From Nematostella vectensis (taxonomy: Eukaryota > Cnidaria > Anthozoa > Actiniaria > Edwardsiidae): DNA of 64,000 nt. A model generated the notes under the pieces. It was not told where the DNA came from. It worked only from the letters and a program-made list of their open reading frames with translations, and ran no database searches. The stretch lies in NCBI RefSeq assembly GCF_932526225.1, contig NC_064044.1:1681001-1745000 (forward strand), in the 5' to 3' direction. The position numbers and the translations under genes were made by a program. This document shows positions 1 to 7,716 of this stretch, piece after piece. The first letter of the stretch is position 1; every line of letters begins with the position of its first letter.

Positions 1-240
1 TTGGAGGTTACACTCGTAACACAAATTCCCGAATGTAACCCTGAAGCATTTCCCGAATGTAACCTCCAGTCCGATGGTGACTTTGCTTGGGATAATTTAC
101 GATACCAATAGTATTAAAAGTAATTTTCATTACAATTCCCTTCAGCAATGCCACGTTAGTCTTTCGTTGCGGGCACTTGACTACTAACGCAGCGACCCGG
201 GTTCGATTCCCGCTGATGGCCTATTTTTTTTTTTTTTTTT

Positions 241-340
241 AAATATCGATACTTAATTATACTGTTCTTGGTGTGTCATTTTTTTTCTTTATTATTTTTT
301 TAAATATCGATACTTAATTATACTGTTCTTGGTGTGTCAT
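241..340 (+). repeat. 61-bp internal tandem duplication, copy 1
   Basis: The 39-bp stretch from AAATATCG to TGTCAT occurs at 241-279 and again at 302-340, separated by a T-rich linker with CTTTATTATT. The first copy stops in the middle of the TGTCATGACA palindrome and runs straight into T. This monomer is therefore about 600 bp long. Confidence 0.9.
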
Positions 341-1292
341 GACATAAAAAGAAGGTAGAGGGACATTTTTATGTACTCTCAGCATCTTTGATGTGCTCAT
401 GCTTTGTTCAGGATCCTGTACATATTTTATGCACACAAGAACAAACTAGATTCTTTGGATAACTTGATCAAGTAGATTCTAACATAGAGCATAGCGCTCG
501 ATAGATTGATATACCTTTTTTTCCGAGTATACTGTTTTATTTTTCCTAATGTTACTTTTTGGAATTTACATTCGGAAAAAAAATTATCGATTGTAACCTT
601 TTGGAGGTTACACTCGTAACACAAATTCCCGAATGTAACCCTGAAGCTTTTCCCGAATGTAACCTCCAGTCCGATGGGGACTTTGCTTGGGATAGTTTAC
701 GATACCAATAGTATTAAAAGAAATTTTTATTACAATTCCCTTCAGCAATGCCACGTTAGTCTTTCTTTACGGGCACTTGACTACTAACGCAGCGGCCCGG
801 GTTCGATTCCCGCTGATAGCCTATTTTTTTTTCTTTATTCTTTTTTTTTAAATATCGATACTTAATTATACTGTTCTTGGTGTGTCATGACATAAAAAGA
901 AGGTATAGGGACATTTTTATGTACTCTTAGCATCTTTGATGTGCTCATGCTTTGTTCAGGATCCTGTACATATTTTATGCACACAAGAACTAACTAGATT
1001 CCTTGGATAACTTGATTAAGTAGATTCTAACATAGAGCATAGCGCTTGATAGATTGATATACCTTTTTTTCTGAGTATACTGTTTTATTTTTCGTAATGT
1101 TACTTTTTGGAATTTACATTCGGAAAAAAAATTATCGATTGTAACCTTTTGGAGGTTACACTCGTAACACAAATTCCCGAATGTAACCCTGAAGCATTTC
1201 CCGAATGTAACCTCCAGTCCGATGGTGACTTTGCTTGGGATAGTTTACGATACCAATAGTATTAAAAGTAATTTTCATTACAATTCCCTTCA

Positions 1293-1318
1293 GCAACGAA
1301 ACGTTAGTCTTTCGTTGC
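1293..1318. repeat. Perfected 9-bp hairpin in the tRNA-like unit, copy 1
   Basis: GCAACGAAA (1293-1301) and TTTCGTTGC (1310-1318) pair perfectly around the 8-nt loop CGTTAGTC. Ordinary monomers read GCAATGCCA in the left arm, so three clustered substitutions convert a partial inverted repeat into a perfect one. They change the 5' side of the tRNA-like unit and would oppose cloverleaf folding. Confidence 0.9.
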
Positions 1319-1944
1319 GGGCACTTGACTACTAACGCAGCTACCCGGGTTCGATTCCCGCTGATAGCCTATTTTTTTTTCTTTATTTTTTTTTTAAATA
1401 TCGATACTTAATTATACTGTTCTTGGTGTGTCATGACATTAAAAGAAGGTATAGGGACATTTTTATGTACTCTCAGCATCTTTGATGTGCTCATGCTTTG
1501 TTCAGGATACTGTACATATTTTATGCACACAAGAACTAACTAGATTCCTTGGATAACTTGATTAAGTAGATTCTAACATAGAGCATAGCGCTCGATAGAT
1601 TGATATACCTTTTTTTCCGAGTATACTGTTTTATTTTTCCTAATGTTACTTTTTGTAATTTACATTCGGAAAAAAAATTATCGATTGTAACCTTTTGGAG
1701 GTTACACTCGTAAAACAAATTCCCGAATGTAACCCTGAAGCTTTTCCCGAATGTAACCTCCAGTCCGATGGTGACTTTGCTTGGGATAGTTTACGATACC
1801 AATAGTATTAAAAGTAATTTTCATTACAATTCCCTTCAGCAATGCCACGTTAGTCTTTCGTTGCGGGCACTTGACTACTAACGCAGCGACCCGGGTTCGA
1901 TTCCCGCTGATAGCCTATTTTTTTTTCTTAATTTTTTTTTTAAA

Positions 1945-1952
1945 TATCGATA
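1945..1952. promoter_or_regulatory. TATCGATA word (reference copy); matches insect DRE
   Basis: The 8-bp palindrome TATCGATA follows the T tract in essentially every monomer. The same word is the DRE bound by DREF in Drosophila, and its CGATA half is bound by BEAF-32. Whether the host has such factors is unknown, and in AT-rich DNA the match may be chance. A second ATCGAT lies at 2227-2232 in the same monomer. Confidence 0.3.
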
Positions 1953-1974
1953 CTTAATTATACTGTTCTTGGTG

Positions 1975-1984
1975 TGTCATGACA
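1975..1984. repeat. 10-bp perfect palindrome TGTCATGACA (reference copy)
   Basis: TGTCATGACA is its own reverse complement and is present in almost every monomer about 100 bp before the landmark. Changes are rare, for example TGTTATGACA near 28,743 and 35,899. The 61-bp internal duplications of the array break exactly at its centre. Confidence 0.85.
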
Positions 1985-2048
1985 TAAAAAGAAGGTATAG
2001 GGACATTTTTATGTACTCTCAGCATCTTTGATGTGCTCATGCTTTGTT

Positions 2049-2058
2049 CAGGATCCTG
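2049..2058. repeat. 10-bp perfect palindrome CAGGATCCTG with BamHI site (reference copy)
   Basis: CAGGATCCTG is a perfect palindrome containing GGATCC. Most monomers keep the GGATCC core. One subclass reads GGATACTG and loses it (for example about 1,505, 5,322, 6,963, 13,518 and 24,450). Others change only the outer bases (TAGGATCCTG from about 44.7 kb on, CTGGATCCTG near 40,395, 42,025, 43,115, 47,469, 52,369 and 58,361). Confidence 0.85.
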
Positions 2059-2207
2059 TACATATTTTATGCACACAAGAACTAACTAGATTCCTTGGAT
2101 AACTTGATTAAGTAGATTCTAACATAGAGCATAGCGCTCGATAGATTGATATACCTTTTTTTCTGAGTATACTGTTTTATTTTTCCTAATGTTACTTTTT
2201 GGAATTT

Positions 2208-2304
2208 ACATTCGGAAAAAAAATTATCGATTGTAACCTTTTGGAGGTTACACTCGTAAAACAAATTCCCGAATGTAACCCTGAAGCTTTTCCCGAATGT
2301 AACC
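2208..2304. repeat. Cluster of five related ~11-bp motifs (reference copy)
   Basis: Five versions of one motif lie within about 97 bp: ACATTCG at 2208-2214 (reverse orientation, partial), CGATTGTAACC at 2228-2238 (forward), GGTTACACTCG at 2246-2256 (reverse), and CGAATGTAACC at 2270-2280 and 2294-2304 (forward). The last two are a 24-bp-spaced direct repeat sharing CCCGAATGTAACC. The cluster is kept in practically every monomer. It may be the remains of a short ancestral repeat or an array of protein-binding sites; I do not recognise a known factor for this word. Confidence 0.7.
2228..2256. repeat. Quasi-palindrome: 11-bp arms with one mismatch (reference copy)
   Basis: CGATTGTAACC and GGTTACACTCG face each other around a 7-nt loop (TTTTGGA). 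Ten of eleven positions pair; the mismatch is at the fourth base. Most monomers in the window carry this imperfect form. Four copies carry a perfected form and are listed separately. Confidence 0.85.
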
Positions 2305-2389
2305 TCCAGTCCGATGGTGACTTTGCTTGGGATAGTTTACGATACCAATAGTATTAAAAGTAATTTTCATTACAATTCCCTTCAGCAAT

Positions 2390-2460
2390 GCCACGTTAGT
2401 CTTTCGTTGCGGGCACTTGACTACTAACGCAGCGACCCGGGTTCGATTCCCGCTGATAGC
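2390..2460 (+). ncRNA. Degenerate tRNA-like Pol III unit (reference copy; ~117 copies in array)
   Basis: This 71-nt segment resembles a tRNA gene or tRNA-derived element. The T arm is clear: B box GGTTCGATTCC at 2440-2450, four of five T-stem pairs, and a TTCGATT loop. The outer ends can pair in part: GCCA at the start matches TGGC at the end in copies reading TGATGGC; most copies read TGATAGC or TGATAAC. The inner half of the acceptor stem, the anticodon stem and the A box are not convincing, so no isotype or anticodon can be assigned and it is unlikely to be a working tRNA. A 7-bp inverted repeat (CGTTAGT 2394-2400, ACTAACG 2423-2429) would compete with a cloverleaf. A T tract follows directly. 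It could be a tRNA-derived SINE relic caught in the satellite, or a Pol III-transcribed satellite RNA. Confidence 0.55.
2440..2450 (+). promoter_or_regulatory. Internal Pol III B box (reference copy)
   Basis: GGTTCGATTCC fits the B-box consensus GGTTCGANNCC exactly, the site bound by TFIIIC in tRNA genes. It is intact in the large majority of monomers at landmark +358. Damaged copies I noticed: GGTTT in place of GGGTT at about 9,544, 22,129, 55,487 and 63,114; GTGTTC at about 26,479; TTCCATT at about 28,115; TTCAATTACC at about 12,268 and 15,560; and AGGATCG at about 48,407. No convincing A box precedes it: the GTTAGTC region lacks the conserved A of TRGYNNANNNG. Confidence 0.6.
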
Positions 2461-2463
2461 CTA

Positions 2464-2487
2464 TTTTTTTTTCTTAATTTTTTTTTT
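2464..2487 (+). terminator. T tracts after the tRNA-like unit; possible Pol III terminator
   Basis: In the reference copy nine T, a short CTTAA break and ten T directly follow the tRNA-like unit. Runs of four or more T on the sense strand end Pol III transcription, so a transcript from the B box would stop here. The tract is the most variable part of the monomer: breaks read CTTTATT, CTTTATTATT, CTTAATT, CTTTACTATT or CTTTATTC, and in some copies (for example about 3,009-3,021, 23,239-23,250 and 40,268-40,287) the break is gone. Most of the variation in monomer length comes from here. Confidence 0.5.
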
Positions 2488-3249
2488 AAATATCGATACT
2501 TAATTATACTGTTCTTGGTGTGTCATGACATAAAAAGAAAGTATAGGGACATTTTTATGTACTCTCAGCATCTTTGATGTGCTCATGCTTTGTTCAGGAT
2601 CCTGTACATATTTTATGCACACAAGAACTAACTAGATTCCTTGGAAAACTTGATTAAGTAGATTCTAACATAGAGCATAGCGCTCGATAGATTGATATAC
2701 CTTTTTTTCTGAGTATACTGTTTTATTTTTCCTAATGTTACTTTTTGGAATTTACATTCGGAAAAAAAATTATCGATTGTAACCTTTTGGAGGTTACACT
2801 CGTAACACAAATTCCCAAATGTAACCCTGAAGCATTTCAAGAATGTAACCTCCAGTCCGATGGTGACTTTGCTTGGGATAGTTTACGATACCAATAGTAT
2901 TAAAAGTAATTTTCATTACAATTCCCTTCAGCAATGCCACGTTAGTCTTTCGTTGCGGGCACTTGACTACTAACGCAGCGACCCGGGTTCGATTCCCGCT
3001 GATGGCCTATTTTTTTTTTTTAAATATCGATACTTAATTATACTGTTCTTGGTGTGTCATGACATAAAAAGAAGGTATAGGGACATTTTTATGTACTCTC
3101 AGCATCTTTGATGTGCTCATGCTTTGTTCAGGATCCTGTACATATTTTATGCACACAAGAACTAACTAGATTCCTTGGATAACTTGATTTAGTAGATTCT
3201 AACATAGAGCATAGCGCTCGATAGATTGATATACCTTTTTTTCCGAGTA

Positions 3250-4485
3250 TACTGTTTTATTTTTCCTAATGTTACTTATTGGAATTTACATTCGGAAAAA
3301 AAATATCGATTGTAACCTTTTGGAGGTTACACTCGTAAAACAAATTCCCGAATGTAACCCTGAAGCTTTTCCCGAATGTAACCTCCAGCCCGATGGTGAC
3401 TTTGCATGGGATAGTTTACGATACCAATAGTATTAAAAGTAATTTTCATTACAATTCCCTTCAGCAATGCTACGTTAGTCTTTCGTTGCGGGCACTTGAC
3501 TACTAACGCAGTTACCCGGGTTCGATTCCCGCTGATAACCTATTTTTTTTTCTTTATTATTTTTTTTTTAAATATCGATACTTAATTATACTGTTCTTGG
3601 TGTGTCATGACATAAAAAGAAGGTATAGGGACATTTTTATTTACTCTCAGCATCTTTGATGTGCTCATGCTTTGTTCAGGATCCTGTACATATTTTATGC
3701 ACACAAGAACTAACTAGATTCCTTGGATAACTTGATTAAGTAGATTCTAACATAGAGCATAGCGCTCGATAGATTGATATACATTTTTTCCCGAGTATAC
3801 TGTTTTATTTTTTTCTAATGTTACTTTTTCGGAATTTACATTCAGAAAAAAAATTATCGATTGTAACCTTTTGGAGGTTACACTCGTAAAACAAATTCCC
3901 GAATGTAACCCTGAAGCTTTTCCCGAATGTAACCTCCAGTCCGATGGTGACTTTGCTTGGGATAGTTTACGATACCAATAGTATTAAAAGTAATTTTCAT
4001 TACAATTCCCTTCAGCAATGCCACGTTAGTCTTTCGTTGCGGGTACTTGACTACTAACGTAGCGGCCCGGGTTCGATTCCCGCTGATAGCCTATTTTTTT
4101 TTCTTTATTCTTTTTTTTTAAATATCGATACTTAATTATACTGTTCTTGGTGTGTCATGACATAAAAAGAAGGTATAGGGACATTTTTATGTACTCTCAG
4201 CATCTTTGATGTGCTCATGCTTTGTTCAGGATCCTGTACATATTTTATGCACACAAGAACTAACTAGATTCCTTGGATAACTTGATTAAGTAGATTCTAA
4301 CATAGAGCATAGCGCTCGATAGATTGATATACCTTTTTTTCTGAGTATACTGTTTTATTTTTCCTAATGTTACTTTTTGGAATTTACATTCGGAAAAAAA
4401 ATTATCGATTGTAACCTTTTGGAGGTTACACTCGTAACACAAATTCACGAATGTAACCCTGAAGCATTTCAAGAATGTAACCTCC
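3250..4485 (+). repeat. Monomers with 6,015-bp partner block
   Basis: Landmarks are at 3710 and 4260. Roughly 3,780-4,590 recurs at about 9,790-10,600 (offset 6,015). Both share ACATTCAG in the motif cluster, CGGGTACTTGAC with CTAACGTAGCGG in the tRNA-like unit, and the later CATTTCAAGAATG variant. The first monomers with TTTGCATGGG appear here. Confidence 0.8.
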
Positions 4486-6045
4486 AGTCCGATGGTGACT
4501 TTGCTTGGGATAGTTTACGATACCAATAGTATTAAAAGTAATTTTCATTACAATTCCCTTCAGCAATGCCACGTTAGTCTTTCGTTGCGGGCACTTGACT
4601 ACTAACGCAGTTACCCGGGTTCGATTCCCGCTGATAACCTATTTTTTTTTCTTTATTATTTTTTTTTAAATATCGATACTCAATTATACTGTTCTTGGTG
4701 TGTCATGACATAAAAAGAAGGTATAGGGACATTTTTATTTACTCTCAGCATCTTTGATGTGCTCATGCTTTGTTCAGGATCCTGTACATATTTTATGCAC
4801 ACAAGAACTAACTAGATTCCTTGGATAACATGATTAAGTAGATTCTAACATAGAGCATAGCGCTCGATAGATTGATATACCTTTATTTCCGAGTATACTG
4901 TTTTATTTTTCCTAATGTTACTTTTTGGAATTTACATTCGGAAAAACAATTATCGATTGTAACCTTTTGGAGGTTACACTCGTAAAACAAATTCCCGAAT
5001 GTAACCCTGAAGCTTTTCCCGAATGTAACCTCCAGTCCGATGGTGACTTTGCTTGGGATAGTTTACGATACCAATAGTATTAAAAGTAATTTTCATTACA
5101 ATTCCCTTCAGCAATGCCTCGTTAGTCTTTCGTTGAGGGCACTTGACTACTAACGCAGCTACCCGGGTTCGATTCCCGCTGATAGCCTATTTTTTTTTCT
5201 TAATTTTTTTTTAAAATATCGATACTTAATTATACTGTTCTTGGTGTGTCATGACATTAAAAGAAGGTATAGGGACATTTTTATGTACTCTCAGCATCTT
5301 TGATGTGCTCATGCTTTGTTCAGGATACTGTACATATTTTATGCACACAAGAACTAACTAGATTCCTTGGATAACTTGATTAAGTAGATTCTAACATAGA
5401 GCATAGCGCTCGATAGATTGATATACCTTTTTTTCCGAGTATACTGTTTTATTTTTCCTAATGTTACTTTTTGGAATTTACATTCGGAAAACAAATTATC
5501 GATTGTAACCTTTTGGAGGTTACACTCGTAAAACAAATTCCCGAATGTAACCCTGAAGCTTTTCCCGAATGTAACCTCCAGTCCGATGGTGACTTTGCTT
5601 GGGATAGTTTACGATACCAATAGTATTAAAAGTAATTTTCATTACAATTCCCTTCAGCAATGCCACGTTAGTCTTTCGTTGCGGGCACTTGACTACTAAC
5701 GCAGCGACCCGGGTTCGATTCCCGCTGATAGCCTATCTTTTTTTCTTAATTTTTTTTTTAAATATCGATACTTAATTATACTGTTCTTGGTGTGTCATGA
5801 CATAAAAAGAAGGTATAGGGACATTTTTATGTACTCTCAGCATCTTTGATGTGCTCATGCTTTGTTCAGGATCCTGTACATATTTTATGCACACAAGAAC
5901 TAACTAGATTCCTTGGATAACTTGATTAAGTAGATTCTAACATAGAGCATAGCGCTCGATAGATTGATATACCTTTTTTTCCGAGTATACTGTTTTATTT
6001 TTCCTAATGTTACTTATTGGAATTTACATTCGGAAAAAAAAATAT

Positions 6046-6074
6046 CGAGTGTAACCGTTTGGAGGTTACACTCG
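6046..6074. repeat. Perfected 11-bp hairpin, copy 1
   Basis: CGAGTGTAACC (6046-6056) and GGTTACACTCG (6064-6074) pair at all eleven positions around GTTTGGA. The left arm differs from the usual CGATTGTAACC by one T-to-G change that repairs the only mismatch. The first loop base is also changed from T to G. Confidence 0.9.
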
Positions 6075-7687
6075 TAAAACAAATTCCCGAATGTAACCCT
6101 GAAGCTTTTCCCGAATGTAACCTCCAGCCCGATGGTGACTTTGCATGGGATAGTTTACGATACCAATAGTATTAAAAGTAATTTTCATTACAATTCCCTT
6201 CAGCAATGCTACGTTAGTCTTTCGTTGCGGGCACTTGACTACTAACGCAGTTACCCGGGTTCGATTCCCGCTGATAACCTATTTTTTTTTTCTTTATTAT
6301 TATTTTTCTAAATATCGATACTTAATTATACTGTTCTTGGTGTGTCATGACATAAAAAGAAGGTATAGGGACATTTTTATTTACTCTCAGCATCTTTGAT
6401 GTGCTCATGCTTTGTTCAGGATCCTGTACATATTTTATGCTCACAAGAACTAACTAGATTCCTTGGATAACTTGATTAAGTAGATTCTAACATAGAGCAT
6501 AGCGCTCGATAGATTGATACACATTTTTTCCCGAGTATACTGTTTTATTTTTTCTAATGTTACTTTTCCGGAATTTACATTCGGAAAAAAATTATCGATT
6601 GTAACCTTTTGGAGGTTACACTCGTAAAACAAATTCCTGAAGGTAACCCTGAAGCATTTCCCGAATGTAACCTCCAGTCCGATGGTGACTTTGCTTGGGA
6701 TAGTTTACGATACCAATAGTATTAAAAGTAATTTTCATTACAATTCCCTTCAGCAATGCCTCGTTAGTCTTTCGTTGCGGGCACTTGACTACTAACGCAG
6801 CTACCCGGGTTCGATTCCCGCTGATAGCCTATTTTTTTTTCTTAATTTTTTTTTAAAATATCGATACTTAATTATACTGTTCTTGGTGTGTCATGACATT
6901 AAAAGAAGGTATAGGGACATTTTTATGTACTCTCAGCATCTTTGATGTGCTCATGCTTTGTTCAGGATACTGTACATATTTTATGCACACAAGAACTAAC
7001 TAGATTCCTTGGATAACTTGATTAAGTAGATTCTAACATAGAGCATAGCGCTCGATAGATTGATATACCTTTTTTTCCGAGTATACTGTTTTATTTTTCC
7101 TAATGTTACTTTTTGGAATTTACATTCGGAAAACAAATTATCGATTGTAACCTTTTGGAGGTTACACTCGTAAAACAAATTCCCGAATGTAACCCTGAAG
7201 CTTTTCCCGAATGTAACCTCCAGTCCGATGGTGACTTTGCTTGGGATAGTTTACGATACCAATAGTATTAAAAGTAATTTTCATTACAATTCCCTTCAGC
7301 AATGCCACGTTAGTCTTTCGTTGCGGGCACTTGACTACTAACGCAGCGACCCGGGTTCGATTCCCGCTGATAGCCTATCTTTTTTTCTTAATTTTTTTTT
7401 TAAATATCGATACTTAATTATACTGTTCTTGGTGTGTCATGACATAAAAAGAAGGTATAGGGACATTTTTATGTACTCTCAGCATCTTTGATGTGCTCAT
7501 GCTTTGTTCAGGATCCTGTACATATTTTATGCACACAAGAACTAACTAGATTCCTTGGATAACTTGATTAAGTAGATTCTAACATAGAGCATAGCGCTCG
7601 ATAGATTGATATACCTTTTTTTCCGAGTATACTGTTTTATTTTTCCTAATGTTACTTATTGGAATTTACATTCGGAAAAAAAAATAT

Positions 7688-7716
7688 CGAGTGTAACCGT
7701 TTGGAGGTTACACTCG
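7688..7716. repeat. Perfected 11-bp hairpin, copy 2
   Basis: Same perfected stem and GTTTGGA loop as at 6046, in the corresponding monomer of the next 1,642-bp trimer, so inherited by duplication. Confidence 0.9.

Larger units (their letters stand above)
1942..2487 (+). repeat. Reference monomer (546 bp)
   Basis: I take this copy as the reference, cut at the AAATATCG that follows the T tract (1942, next at 2488). In order it holds TATCGATA (1945-1952), TGTCATGACA (1975-1984), CAGGATCCTG (2049-2058), the landmark at 2082, a T-rich stretch (2154-2185), the five-motif cluster (2208-2304), a plain AT-rich spacer (2305-2389), the tRNA-like unit (2390-2460) and the T tracts (2464-2487). In any other copy, element position is that copy's landmark plus the same offset, give or take a few bases: B box at about +358, tRNA-like unit at about +308 to +378. 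The length is close to three times 182 bp, compatible with three nucleosomes per unit, which is only an inference. Confidence 0.95.
1..3250 (+). repeat. Monomers of the first segment
   Basis: Landmarks are at 442, 990, 1536, 2082, 2628 and 3162. The partial first monomer and those at 442 and 990 match the monomers at 33223, 33823 and 34372 (offset about 33,381), including the 61-bp duplication, TTTCTTTACGGG and CGTAATG. The monomer at 442 also matches those at 46414, 51313 and 57305 (GATCAAGTAG, GATGGGGAC). The monomers at 1536 and 2082 are close to each other. Confidence 0.85.

Noticed and set aside
2402-2414. CENP-B box
   Set aside because: TTTCGTTGCGGG has the TTCG and CGGG halves, but they are 3 bp apart instead of the 7 required by TTCGNNNNANNCGGG.
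2390-2460. A functional tRNA gene
   Set aside because: The T arm is good, but the inner acceptor stem, anticodon stem and A box do not hold and no anticodon can be placed with confidence.
2390-2487. Intact SINE with poly(A) tail
   Set aside because: The tRNA-like unit is followed by T, not A, no target-site duplications flank it, and it sits at the same place in every monomer, so any SINE insertion predates the array.
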